A DNA stretch of 64,000 nucleotides from Chitinophagaceae bacterium. Lineage in GTDB: Bacteria; Bacteroidota; Bacteroidia; Chitinophagales; Chitinophagaceae. The stretch's first letter is position 1; each line of letters begins with the position of its first letter. Below the pieces are notes generated by a model. The model was not told the DNA's origin. It made no database searches and saw only the letters and a program-made list of their open reading frames with translations. The translations under genes and the position numbers were made by a program. The DNA lies in NCBI GenBank assembly GCA_016719015.1, contig JADKAZ010000006.1:124001-188000 (forward strand), written 5' to 3'. Shown here in pieces: positions 47,976 through 58,492 of this stretch.

Positions 47976-48689
47976 TTATCCTCTTACCAATGTACCTACT
48001 TTTTCACCTGTCACTACCCGGCGAAGATTACCGGGTTTGTTCATATCAAAAACAATGATAGGAAGGTTATTCTCCTGGCAAAGGGTAAAGGCTGTCATAT
48101 CCATAATCTTCAGGTTTTGGGAGAGACAATCCTGATAGGTAATGACATTGTATTTAGTAGCAGTAGGGTCTTTTTCAGGGTCGGCAGTATAGATACCATC
48201 AACTCTTGTTCCTTTCAGAATAACATCTGCATTAATTTCGATTGCCCGCAGTGAGCCGGCAGTATCAGTTGTAAAGTAAGGGTTACCAGTCCCGGCTCCG
48301 AAAATAACCACCCGGCCTTTTTCTAAGTGGCGGATAGCCCGGCGGCGGATATAGGGCTCAGCAATCTGCTCCATTTTAATAGCACTTTGTAAACGGGTAT
48401 ATACACCTACTTTTTCCAATCCTGCCTGTACCGCCATTCCATTGATGACCGTAGCCAGCATCCCCATATAATCTCCATGTGCCCTTTCAATACCTGTATC
48501 AGCTTCATTCATACCACGGTAAATATTACCTCCGCCAATCACTAAGGCCACCTGAACGCCCAATTCGGTAATTAACTTAATATCCTGGGCATACATGGCT
48601 ATGACGTCGGTGTCAAATCCAAAGCTTTTATCGCCCATTAATGCTTCACCGGAAAGTTTGAGGAGGATGCGTTTGTACTTAGGTAACAT
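47976..48689 (-). CDS. pyrH: UMP kinase
   Basis: A 237-residue amino-acid-kinase-fold enzyme that phosphorylates UMP to UDP in pyrimidine synthesis. It has KRILLKLSGEALMGDKSFGF, the nucleotide loop VALVIGGGNIYRGMNEADTG, RAHGDYMGMLATVINGMAVQ, and GTGNPYFTTDTAGSLRAIEI. Length and start are as usual. In many bacteria pyrH lies directly after tsf and before frr. Here about 10 kb of other genes separate it from tsf, and frr does not follow. Confidence 0.96.
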   Translation of the reverse strand: MLPKYKRILLKLSGEALMGDKSFGFDTDVIAMYAQDIKLITELGVQVALVIGGGNIYRGMNEADTGIERAHGDYMGMLATVINGMAVQAGLEKVGVYTRLQSAIKMEQIAEPYIRRRAIRHLEKGRVVIFGAGTGNPYFTTDTAGSLRAIEINADVILKGTRVDGIYTADPEKDPTATKYNVITYQDCLSQNLKIMDMTAFTLCQENNLPIIVFDMNKPGNLRRVVTGEKVGTLVRG

Positions 48690-48726
48690 TAGAGCTTAAT
48701 TTTCGGGACGAAGATAAGGGTTTTGA

Positions 48727-49527
48727 TTATTGTTTGACCGCCCTGATACTGTACACCATTGGTATCTTTCCTTCTAATCCTTTGATATGCCATTTGCTTT
48801 TTTCAAACTCTACTGTATTTCGAAAACAGGCATAGGGAGAATACATAAATTCATTAAAATGCCCTATCTGCAGACCATTTGTAATTAAAGCATTCAATAT
48901 TTCACTGATGCTATGATTCCAGCCATATTCTTTTCCCATAATATCAGCATCCCGGTCGGTATAAGTGCCTTCACTCTCAGTTATTATTACTTCACTGTTT
49001 TCGTATGAATATTGAAAGTGTGTAAACTCATCATCAAACATCCATAGTACCGGATGAAAATCGGCCATATAGAAAATGCCACCAGGTTTCAGGTAGCAAC
49101 TGATTATTTCTGCCCATTTATTCAAATCGGGCAACCAACCGATGGTGCCGTAAGAGGTAAAAACGATATCAAATTTTTCGTTCAGGTGTTCCTTTAAATC
49201 GTAGACATTGCAACAAATGAATGTTGCATTCATTCCCAAGTCGTTGTTCAATTGTTTAGCTTCTTTGATTGCTTCATCTGATAAATCAACTCCTGTAACA
49301 ACTGCCCCCAATCTGGCCCAGTTAAGACTATCCATTCCAAAATGGCATTGTAGGTGAAGCATTGTCTTTCCTTTTACATCACCAAGTTCATTCAGTTCGA
49401 TTGGGGTCAATACGTTTTCACCGGCTTTAAACCCGGCAAGGTTATAGAAAGAAGAATCTTTGTGAACGGCGGTTCGCTGATTCCAGAGTTGTTTGTTGGC
49501 GTCGAAGTAACTACTATAATCACTCAT
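48727..49527 (-). CDS. Class I SAM-dependent methyltransferase
   Basis: About 266 residues. The N-terminus SYFDANKQLWNQRTAVHKDS is typical of a Bacteroidota methyltransferase group. Motif I is MLHLQCHFGMDSLNWARLGA, followed by the acidic VTGVDLSDEAIKEAKQLNND and motif IV FDIVFTSYGTIGWLPDLNKW. The start is set at MSDYSSYF rather than 21 codons upstream. The substrate is unknown. It lies just upstream of pyrH in the same direction, with 37 bases between, and divergent from the TonB receptor. Confidence 0.87.
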   Translation of the reverse strand: MSDYSSYFDANKQLWNQRTAVHKDSSFYNLAGFKAGENVLTPIELNELGDVKGKTMLHLQCHFGMDSLNWARLGAVVTGVDLSDEAIKEAKQLNNDLGMNATFICCNVYDLKEHLNEKFDIVFTSYGTIGWLPDLNKWAEIISCYLKPGGIFYMADFHPVLWMFDDEFTHFQYSYENSEVIITESEGTYTDRDADIMGKEYGWNHSISEILNALITNGLQIGHFNEFMYSPYACFRNTVEFEKSKWHIKGLEGKIPMVYSIRAVKQ

Positions 49528-49675
49528 ACAATAAAGATAAACAGTGGTTTCTGATTTTTTTAAGTAAACTGCAATTTCGCCGAACTTCAATTTTTTTCGA
49601 CCGAAAGCAAAAATTATGCTTCCTTCTTCCTTTTCTTTTTTGTAGCTTATTGTGGCTAAATCTTTATTAGCTACA

Positions 49676-52600
49676 ATGAAAATTCAGAAACCCCATATAG
49701 CTGTTCTGCTGTGCAGCATTATTTTTGTTTTATTTACTTCTTCTAATTTATACAGCCAGGAAACCAATAGCCATATTTCAGGTGTTGTCACCTCTCATAA
49801 AAAAGAATTTCTTCCGGATGCTATTATTACTGCGGTACATGAGCCAACTAAAAGTGTTTTTATTACCAAATCAGGTACAGCAGGGTATTTCCATCTTTTT
49901 AACCTTCGCCCTGGCGGGCCATATACACTAACCATCAGCTATGCCGGTTATGAAACCTTAGTGGAGTCCAATCTCTATTATCAATATTCCCAATCGCCAA
50001 ACGATAATTTTTTTGAGTTTATACTACTAGAAAGCACTATTACATTACCAGAAGTTGTTATCAAGACAGAAAAAAAGATACCCGTCGATTTGGAACAGAA
50101 ACAAATATCAGTCAACGTCAACTCCTTTCATTGCCTTCCATCAGCCGCAATCTGCAAGACTATATAAGGATGGTGCCACAATCGAAAGTGAACGGGGATG
50201 GCATGATGTCTCTTGGTGGTCAAAACAATAAGTACAACGCCTTTTTTATTGACGGCTCCAACAATAATGATATGCTGGGAACAGCATTGAGCGGCACTAA
50301 TAGCGGCCAGACCGGAACACCGCCCATCTCAGTTGAGGCATTAGAAGAAATAAAAGTGTTGCAATCGCCGTATGATGTGCAGTATAGCAATTTTACCGGT
50401 GGCAGCATCAATGCCATTACCCGGTCGGGCAGTAATGATTTTAAATCTTCAGCCTGGTATTTCTTTAGAAATGAGCAAATGGCAGGCCGGTCGCCGATAC
50501 AGGAGGAAAGGCCTGGCTTTCCCGGTGTATTTGAACGGGTCAAACTTTCTTCTTTTGCCAATCAAACTGCTGGTATCTGGGCAAGCGGTCCGGTTAAAAA
50601 AATAAACTATTTTATTTTTTGTTGCTCGAAAAACAAAAAGAACAGCAGCCACAACCATTTTCCTTTTCCCAATACAGGGGCAATAGTAATATTCAACAAC
50701 TTTTTGCACTGGCAGATACATTACAGAGCAGATATAAGTATGGGGCCGGTTCATTCCTGGACTTAAACAACCGTTTAGACGCCGATCGCTTTATGATAAA
50801 ACTTGACTGGAACCCCTCTGCTAAAAACAAAATGACACTTAGCTATCGGTATAATTATGCAGACAGAGGGTCGCCAGGTACCACTGGCAGTACTTCTATT
50901 CGTTTTTCCAACAATGGCTTTAGTGTACCTACCACCACTCATTCAGCTTCCGTAGAATGGAAATCCTTTTTTAATGCCACTTCTAATAACCGGCTGCTAC
51001 TTAGTTTTACGAATCAGCAAAACAACCGTGAAATTTCCGGTCAGCCTTTTCCGGCTATCAGAATTACTGATGGAGCTGGTGTAATTAACCTGGGTAGTAA
51101 CAGTGGTTCGCAGATAAACTTGTTTAAAGGATCAGAATTTAACCTGTCGGATATTTTTAGGATAGTAAGAAAGAAAAATGTTTTTACTACGGGAGTTGAT
51201 ATTACTTTTTCAAAACTAAATGACCTTATCATTCCCAACTATTTTGGATTATACGAGTACCGCAACCTGAATGATTTTTTGAGCAATGTTTTTCCTTTCA
51301 GGTTTCAAAGAACAGTGTCACTGGTTGATAACCCAACAAATGATGATTCAAAAGCCGGTTCTATTTTCAATACAAGCCGTATTGGTACTTTTATAAATGA
51401 TGAAATACAGGTTAATCCCCGCTTCCGGATTACCGCCGGATTAAGAATAGACGGCAACTCCTTACCAAGATCATTTAAAACTGACCCCTTTTTTGATACT
51501 ATTGCCAAAGCAGCAATAGAAAATTATTATAATCTGGAAGGAGCCATTCCCGGTATGCCAATGAAAACACACTGGCAATTATCACCCCGCCTGGGTTTTT
51601 CTTATACAATGCCAGAGAGAAAACTAACTGTAAGGGGTGGTGCAGGCATTTTTACCGGGCATATTTTAAATTTGTGGTACTCGGAAATTTACAATGTCAA
51701 TACCTCATCTTTTGAAATCAACCCATTGTTGTATGGGTTAAGATTTAATCCGGATCCATTCAATCAACCCAACCTGCAATCGTTAGGCATTAATCCGGAG
51801 AGGGCAAAAGGTGCTGTTTCGTTGGTGGCCCGAAATTTCAAATACCCAACTGTATTCAGAACTTCAATCGGAGCTGATAAAAAACTTAATAATGGATGGA
51901 ATTTTACGACAGAAGTGATATTTACAAAAAACATACATGAAGGAAGATATACCAATGTAAATATTCTTCCCGCGGATAAAAGAACCGCTGACCCTGGCAG
52001 CAGAAATATTTTTTCGCTCAACACATCGACAGAGCTTATACCGATGCCTGGGGGGAACCCTTACACATCCATCCTGTTACTCAGCAATAATAAAAAGCAA
52101 AGAGGTTTCTCCTATAATCTGACTGCCGTTATCAATAAAGTAATTAGTGATAAGTTAGACATTGCCTCGTCCTATAGTTATGGCAAAGCAACAGCCCTGT
52201 TTGAACCTACTGGAACAACCAGTGGCAACGCAGGTCAATGGGGTGCTATTGAAACTGCACAGGGAAGAAATAATACAATAAGGTCTGTTTCTGATTTCAC
52301 TCCCGGCCATATTATCAAAGCAAGCGTTACAAGAAAATTTCTGTACTCGAAAAAAAGGGCCTCGACTCTTTTTACTATTTTTTATACCGGTCAATCAGGA
52401 TCACCCTTCAGCTATGTGTACAGTGGAAGCATAGCTAATGACAATGGAAGAAATAGTAATTACGATCTTATTTATATTCCTGCTGCAAATGAGCTTGACG
52501 ACATGGTCTTTCTCCCAAACACAGTCAACAACATTACCTACACCCCGCAGGATCAAAAAACAGCATTGAATAATTTTATAGAATCCGATAAGTACCTGCG

Positions 52601-52961
52601 AAAACACCGTGGGCAATTTGCTGACCGTAACGGTGCCAGGCTCCCTTTCTCCCAGGTAGTTGACCTGCGACTACAACAAAACTTTATTATCAAATCAAAA
52701 AAGAAACCGATTGAGGTAAGTATTATCTACGATGTTTTCAACTTTACCAACCTGCTGAATAAAAATTGGGGCCGCATTTATCTCATGTCAGCAGATAATT
52801 TTGCGTTGATACGCTTTGCTGGATTCTCCAATACAACAACCCTTACTCCACAATACCAGTTTACTCCATTTACCGGCAAGCCCTGGGCCATAAACCCCAG
52901 CACCGCCCCGGGCAGTAGTGCCAGGTGGATAAGCCAGCTTGGTATCAGAATTAATTTGTGA
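49676..52961 (+). CDS. TonB-dependent receptor (Oar-like, carboxypeptidase-regulatory domain), two frameshifts
   Basis: An outer-membrane protein of about 1090 residues. A signal peptide (HIAVLLCSIIFVLFTSSNLY) precedes a CarboxypepD_reg-like domain (HISGVVTSHKKEFLPDAIIT to ISYAGYETL). The plug domain shows SISRNLQDYIRMVPQSKVNG and ISVEALEEIKVLQSPYDVQY, followed by a long beta-barrel with LSPRLGFSYTMPERKLTVRG and an aromatic end. Breaks lie near 50100 and 50610; the latter is repaired by T7 instead of T6. There is no SusD partner, which together with the N-terminal domain suggests the Oar-like subgroup. Substrate is unknown. Confidence 0.9.
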
Positions 52962-52971
52962 TTTTAAATAA

Positions 52972-53685
52972 TTACCGGGATTGGATAGCCTCCATCACCT
53001 GTTGCTTATAAAGCCGCCCGATAGGAATTTCTTTATCCTTTAATTTCAACATGAGGTTATTATAGCCTGAAACTTTATTCAAAGAGACCATATACGACCG
53101 GTGGGCTCTGATAAAATTATGACCCGACAACAGGTTCTCCATAGAGCTGATTGATTGCTTTACCATGAAATTTTTTCCGGTATCTAAATAAAGTTTTACA
53201 TAGTCCTTCCAGCTTTCCACATACAGAATTTCGTTTACAATTACTTTCTGCATATTCTTATCTACTTTCAGATAAACAAATGCGTCCGGGTTGTTTTTAT
53301 ACTCTTCCGCCTGCACAGTAACTTCATACCCCAGCAATTTTTTGACCCGGGCTACTGCTTTCAGAAATCTTTCAAACGAAACTGGTTTTACGAGGTAATC
53401 AATGGCATCCAGTTCATAGCCTTCTACAGCATAATCACGGTAAGCCGTTACAAAAATTACTTTGGGAGGATTGGAAAGACTTTTTAAAAAATCAGTGCCT
53501 AATAATTTAGGCATCTTAATATCGAGAAAGATAAGGTCAATTGCTTTTTCCTGCAGCACATCCATTGCCTCCACGGCATTTTTACAAATGCCGGCAATTT
53601 CCAATCCATTGCTGTTAGAAATATGCGACTCCAGCACCTTTAAAGCAGGTGGCTCATCATCTACAAGCAGGCAACGCAATTTCAT
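52972..53685 (-). CDS. LytTR-family response regulator
   Basis: A 237-residue regulator with an N-terminal receiver domain (RCLLVDDEPPALKVLESHIS with the acidic pocket, phosphoacceptor Asp in DLIFLDIKMPKLLG, then KVIFVTAYRDYAVEGYELDA and IDYLVKPVSFERFLKA) and a C-terminal LytTR DNA-binding domain (ILYVESWKDYVKLYL and FIRAHRSYMVSLNKVSGYNN). It lies ten bases after the histidine kinase gene and forms a two-component system with it. Targets are unknown; the adjacent convergent TonB receptor or the secreted protein genes are candidates. Confidence 0.94.
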   Translation of the reverse strand: MKLRCLLVDDEPPALKVLESHISNSNGLEIAGICKNAVEAMDVLQEKAIDLIFLDIKMPKLLGTDFLKSLSNPPKVIFVTAYRDYAVEGYELDAIDYLVKPVSFERFLKAVARVKKLLGYEVTVQAEEYKNNPDAFVYLKVDKNMQKVIVNEILYVESWKDYVKLYLDTGKNFMVKQSISSMENLLSGHNFIRAHRSYMVSLNKVSGYNNLMLKLKDKEIPIGRLYKQQVMEAIQSR

Positions 53686-53695
53686 ACAAATTTAT

Positions 53696-54796
53696 TTATA
53701 CAATACTTGTCTCCATTGATTGGTTTGTAACTACCGAAACACCATGCGACTCATTTAATTCAAGCTGTAATGAAACTACAAAAAAATCGCCTTCGTCGCC
53801 CAATTTCAATTCATGCCGGCCTGGATATAAATATTCTAACCGTTTTTGAACATTCTCTATTCCAATCCCTCCAGTTGCTTTTATTAGTTCGTCATTTTTG
53901 CTATTGGCTATTTTGCAACGAAACGTTTTTTGTTTTACAGAAATATCCATATTCAGCCAGGGTTTTTCCAATTGCTCTGAAGTGCCATGCTTAAATGCAT
54001 TTTCAAGAAATGGTAAAATAAGTAACGGGGCTATGTACTTACCTTTTATATCACCTTCAATATTGATGGAAACTTCAAGCCGGTTTGCATACCGTTCCTT
54101 TTCCAGGTCAATATAGTTTTTCATGATTTCAATTTCCTTTTCCAGCAATACTTCATTAGCCTTGCACTCATACAGCATATAACTAAGTAGCGAAGAAAGC
54201 TTGAGAATCATCTGCGGCGTCTTGGGAGATGCGTCTAAAGAAAAAGAATAGATATTATTAAGTGTATTAAATAAAAAATGAGGATGCACCTGTGCCTTCA
54301 GCAATTGTAATTCCGCTGTTACTTTGTCTTTTTCTGCCAGCAGCCAGTCGTTTCGCTTTTTTATCCAGTACTTAAATAAAACAATCATACTGGCAAAACC
54401 AGCCATCGAATTCATAGTTAAAAAACTAACCGGGGCCCAGGGATTTTTAACTCCGACTTTAAAATGCAAAAGATTAGCAATAGGGAAAAACACATATGCC
54501 CTGCATACATAATTCCAATACCAGCCTCCTACACCCCATAGCAACATGATCAATGTAAACTGCCCGTATTTTCCTTTTAAAAGAAATTGCGGGATAAACA
54601 AATACATGATGGGATAGATGTAAATAATAAACAGCAAAGCCCATACAGTGGAGAGTAAAAACTGGGTACCCAAATTTTGATTCGCCTGCCGGAACATAAA
54701 AGTAAATACAATGATATGCACCAGCCAAAAAGCCAGGTGCCGCCAGATCCGGTAGGATGGAGAAAAAATAAAGGGGTTTGCTGTATTCATATTCAC
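53696..54796 (-). CDS. LytS-like sensor histidine kinase
   Basis: A 366-residue kinase. The N-terminal half has four hydrophobic membrane segments (for example HLAFWLVHIIVFTFMF and LLSTVWALLFIIYIYPIMYL). A His_kinase domain follows with KAQVHPHFLFNTLNNIYSFS, where the second His is the phosphorylation site, then an HATPase part with LLILPFLENAFKHGTSEQLE and GGIGIENVQKRLEYLYPGRH. There is no periplasmic sensor domain, so the signal is probably sensed within the membrane. It pairs with the LytTR regulator directly downstream. Confidence 0.93.
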   Translation of the reverse strand: MNMNTANPFIFSPSYRIWRHLAFWLVHIIVFTFMFRQANQNLGTQFLLSTVWALLFIIYIYPIMYLFIPQFLLKGKYGQFTLIMLLWGVGGWYWNYVCRAYVFFPIANLLHFKVGVKNPWAPVSFLTMNSMAGFASMIVLFKYWIKKRNDWLLAEKDKVTAELQLLKAQVHPHFLFNTLNNIYSFSLDASPKTPQMILKLSSLLSYMLYECKANEVLLEKEIEIMKNYIDLEKERYANRLEVSINIEGDIKGKYIAPLLILPFLENAFKHGTSEQLEKPWLNMDISVKQKTFRCKIANSKNDELIKATGGIGIENVQKRLEYLYPGRHELKLGDEGDFFVVSLQLELNESHGVSVVTNQSMETSIV

Positions 54797-55068
54797 TAAA
54801 TCTAATCTTATTACAATTTACTACATCCTGTTATGTCTAACCACTTAGTTCAGCAGCTAATTGACGAACAGCATGATTTTCCGTTAAACACCCATCTTTA
54901 CCCTCAAAGGGCTTTGAGGCGTTTCTTCTGCTATATTTCTTCTCTCATTTGCCTCCGGCGATTAGAAAAAAATTTCTGTACCCATCAATCTAACTTTCTT
55001 CCTCAATTAATAATCATTAACCTTTAACCTTATAATATGAGAATTTATTCAAGCAACCTCAAGAATGT
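54797..55068. other. Intergenic region between kinase and FISUMP gene
   Basis: About 270 bases holding divergent promoters. The 18-base palindrome CCTCAAAG-GG-CTTTGAGG at 54902-54919 is the only clear structure; it could be an operator. A 64-codon ORF spans it but looks like chance. Confidence 0.45.
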
Positions 55069-55130
55069 TAAGTTGTCATTTTAAATAATATAAAATGAAA
55101 AAAAATTATCCATTCTTGTTCATATTTATT
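55069..55130 (+). repeat. Duplicated leader, copy A
   Basis: TAAGTTGTCATT, then TAAATAATATAAAATG with A8, TTATCCATTC and ATATTTAT recur almost identically at 56090-56151. The repeat covers the 5' UTR, ribosome-binding region and first codons. Confidence 0.8.
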
Positions 55131-55953
55131 TTTTTACTGATTACAAATATTAGCCCCCGGGCACAGGTAGGCATTGGCACAACTACCCCCGCCGCATCGG
55201 CGCAGCTGGATGTAAACAGTACAACAAAGGGACTTTTGCCCCCAAGGATGACAACTGTGCAAAGAGATTTAATTTCAATCCCTGCTGCAGGGCTATTCAT
55301 ATTTAACCTTACCACCAATAGCCTGCAAATCTATAATGGTACTGGATGGGTTTCACTTACAACCCCTTCTAATACTGCAGTTTTTTTGCCCACTATCGTC
55401 ATCGGCACCCAGCAATGGATGAATAATAACCTGGATGTAGCTTTTTACCGAAATGGCGACCCCATACCCCAGGTTACCGACCCCACCGCATGGGCTGGTT
55501 TGACAACAGGGGCCTGGTGTTATTATAATAATGATTCAACACTGGGCAACAAGTATGGAAAACTATACAATTGGTATGCAGTAAATGATCCAAGAGGGTT
55601 AGCACCACAGGGTTGGCATATCCCTAGCGATGCAGAGTGGACTGCCCTAGAAGCTCTTTGGGCGGGTCATTAGTAGCCGCAGGAAAATGAAGGAGGCTGG
55701 TACGCTTAATTGGACAGCTCTAAATACTGCAGGTAATAACAACAGCGGCTGGGCAGGCCTGCCGGGCGGCTTCCGTTTTAACAGTGGTCCATTCAACAAT
55801 GTTAGTAACTACGGCTTCTGGTGGAGTTCTACGGAGAGCTCTGCAACAAACGCCTGGTCCCGATACCTGAGCTACAGCTTTGGCAATTTCTACACGGTCA
55901 ACTACAGTAAGCCTTTCGGGTTTTCTGTTCGTTGTGTCAGGGATTCATTTTAA
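55095..55953 (+). CDS. FISUMP-domain secreted protein, frameshifted
   Basis: About 285 residues when repaired. A signal peptide (FLFIFIFLLITNISPRAQ) leads to a typical Bacteroidota opening VGIGTTTPAASAQLDVNSTT and KGLLPPRMTTVQRDLI. The Fibrobacter succinogenes major paralogous (FISUMP) domain follows, with IVIGTQQWMNNNLDVAFYRN, KYGKLYNWYAVNDPRGLAPQ, GWHIPSDAEWTALEA, GFRFNSGPFNNVSNYGFWWS and CVRDSF at the end. Two shifts close together near 55655-55690 break the frame. FISUMP proteins are surface or secreted and their function is poorly known. Its leader is duplicated in front of the next gene. Confidence 0.87.
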
Positions 55954-56089
55954 TAAACAGTGAACAATACATGAGTTTACTATTACATGATACGGATCTG
56001 ATATTTGAGTCCATTATTTCCTATAACAATTTTATCTACTCTGCCGGTGGTGCGGTAAATGATGGAGATGATCTTATTAACGGAATATT

Positions 56090-56151
56090 TAAGTTGTCAT
56101 TCTAAATAATATAAAATGAAAAAAAAATTATCCATTCCTGTCAATATTTAT
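56090..56151 (+). repeat. Duplicated leader, copy B
   Basis: Second copy of the sequence at 55069-55130, with A9 instead of A8 after the ATG and a few C-for-T changes. Confidence 0.8.
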
Positions 56152-56527
56152 CCTGTTAACCATGCTGGTATCCTGTTCAAAAGATGGAGGCACCTATAAT
56201 AGGGATTATCTGCAACCTGGTTCTGCCACGAATAACTCCTACAGCCAGGTAAGTTTCTGGGCAGAGGACTGGTACGGTGGTGGTACAGATAATTACATTT
56301 TTGTTCCGGCCGGTATCTTAACGATAAGTATTGGGGGCCAAACAAATACGTTATACTATTATCTAAATAGTCCCGGGCCTTCTTCATGTGGGGCTTTTGG
56401 TACAGTCAATTTTTCTTTGCGCCCGGGCACCTATTCGTGGAAAGGATGGAATTCAATTCGTACTGATACTCTAAGAAGAACACTTACCATTCCACCTGGT
56501 TCTCCGTGTGTTTTCGTACGATTATAA
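56116..56527 (+). CDS. Small lipoprotein of unknown function, frame broken at a poly-A tract
   Basis: With eight instead of nine A after the ATG (56116), the frame reads as a signal segment ending in LLTMLVSCSKDGG, a lipobox with Cys, followed by about 115 residues. The mature part is rich in Tyr, Gly and Ser, with SFWAEDWYGGGTDNYIFVPA and RPGTYSWKGWNSIRTDTLRR, and probably forms a small beta-sandwich. I recognise no family. It shares a leader with the preceding FISUMP gene, so the two may be co-regulated. As given, the frame is out of phase after the start codon. Confidence 0.6.
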
Positions 56528-56595
56528 TTTCTGGAATACAAAAGCCCGGGTACTAATAAATAATTATCAAATTTTCATTTCCTTAAAATAATAAT

Positions 56596-58365
56596 ATGAA
56601 ACTATCAATCACCTCCTCCGCTATGTTGATGGTTGTTATAATAATAGGAATTGCTTCTTGCAAGAAAGAGGATTCCTGCGAAGGATGTGGTGCAACCAAT
56701 AAAGCTCCCATTGCCAAAGCTGGGGTTAACCAATCTATTGCATTGCCAACCGACAGCGTTCTACTCGATGGCAGTACATCAACCGATCCGGATGGGACCA
56801 TAATTGAATGGTATTGGTCAAAAATTGCCGGGCCTCCATCATTTATAATTAACAACCCGGCCATTGCAAGACCTATTGTAAGAAATCTTCAGGCCGGCAT
56901 TTATCATTTCGAATTATTGGTAAAAGACGATGATGGGCTGTCTGCTAAAGACACTGTGCAGGTAACTGTAACTGACCCATCACAGCCCAATCGTCCGCCT
57001 GTTGCTTATGCTGGTGCCGATCAGACTGTATTATTACCAATAGCCACGGTTAATCTAAATGGTAGTGGTTCCAGCGACCCGGATAACAATATTATCAGTT
57101 ATAACTGGACAAAAATAGCAGGACCTTCTTCATTCAACATTTCTAATCCACTTGCTGTACAAACGCAAGTTGTTAATCTTACGATTGGAACATATGAATT
57201 TGAATTAAAAGTAACCGATGCAGGTGGATTGTTTAACAAGGACACTATAGTGGTTACAGTAGCCCAGTCATTGCCTCCGCCTTTGTGGCCAGGTGGGCTC
57301 TATAGTATCATCCTGTTCAGGTTATTGGGTTTGTACTAATTTGCCAGGAGCACAGTCAATCGGATACACTTATATCTCCAATTTTTATCAGGCATATGGA
57401 GCTTCTGTTTCAACACAAAGCAAAATTTATTTTGCCGGAGGCCATGATGATTTTTGGGCATATGGAGGCAGCTTACCAGGTGGTATAGAGTATGACCCAT
57501 TACTAATTCAGTAAGATGTTTTACGTTGTCTGCTCCAAGAAGTTTCCTTGCAGGAGCAAAAGCCGGTAACAAAATTCTATTTGGTGGAGGTAACAATGTT
57601 TCGGGTTATACGACTCCTTCTCCCGTTTATAGTACTGTAGATATCTATGATGAACAAAGTCTGGCACATACGGTTGCCAATTTGAGTGAAGCCAGGTCAC
57701 ACCTTGCTTCAATATCTTTAGACAATAATGCTTACTTTATTGGTGGAAAAACACAAAATGGGTTTTCTGCTAAAATGGATGTTTACAATGCCGTTACCAA
57801 TTCCTGGCAGGTGATAAATCTACCCCGTGAAAGAGGGTATGCTGGTGCTGCAATGATTGGAAACAACATTTATATTGCCGGAGGAAAAAATAATGCAGGC
57901 AACATTCGCACCATAGATATTTACAATGTTCAGTCAGGTCAATGGTCTTCTATTGAAACACCAAATGATCATCCGATTGCAAGTGTAGCTGCTATAAATA
58001 ATAAACTTGTTGTGGCAGGTGGAGACGGTCTGAATAACAAATCTGCGGATATATATAATAGCACCACAGGCCAATGGACATCTGTTAATTTAAGCGACTC
58101 CCGATTTAATATAACGGTAGCTTCTGCAAATAATAAAATTGTATTGTTGGGCGGCGCCACTACTTTTCCGGGCACAGGCATTTGGAACGAATCGGGAGCT
58201 ATTGATGTTTACAATGACAATACAGGAACCTGGTCAGCAGGTGGCATTTCACCAGGAGTTAACGGTGTAATGGCTTCATCATTAGGAAACAAGATAGTTT
58301 ATGTTGGTTTTATGTCTAATGGCTCCACTACAATTACTAATACAATGATGATTATAATCCCTTAA
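56596..58365 (+). CDS. Secreted PKD-Kelch repeat lipoprotein, two frameshifts
   Basis: About 590 residues when joined. A lipoprotein signal ends IIIGIASCKKEDSCEGC. Two PKD-like domains follow: APIAKAGVNQSIALPTDSVL with LDGSTSTDPDGTIIEWYWSK, then PPVAYAGADQTVLLPIATVN with LNGSGSSDPDNNIISYNWTK. The C-terminal half has Kelch-type repeats (KIYFAGGHDD, AYFIGGKTQNGFSAKMDVYN, IYIAGGKNNAGNIRTIDIYN, LVVAGGDGLNNKSADIYNST) that should form a beta-propeller. Breaks lie near 57300 and 57498; at the second, the shifted frame reads ITNSVRCFTLSAPRSF. It is probably cell-surface exposed, binding a carbohydrate or protein. It is the third secreted protein in a row. Confidence 0.85.
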
Positions 58366-58441
58366 GAGGATACAATTTCTATAGAATTTTTTCGTCAGAC
58401 TTTATATTTTCAAAAATATTCAACGACAATTTGAAACAAAA

Positions 58442-58467
58442 AAAGCTCCGAATGAATCCGGAGCTTT
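58442..58467. terminator. Bidirectional terminator between Kelch gene and tsf
   Basis: AAAGCTCCG (58442-58450) pairs perfectly with CGGAGCTTT (58459-58467), with A/T tracts on both sides. Confidence 0.85.
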
Positions 58468-58492
58468 AAATATATCAAAACTATCAAGTTTA

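Noticed and set aside
54833..55027. 64-codon ORF between kinase and FISUMP gene
   Set aside because: No family resemblance, odd composition, and it spans a palindrome in a region expected to hold promoters.
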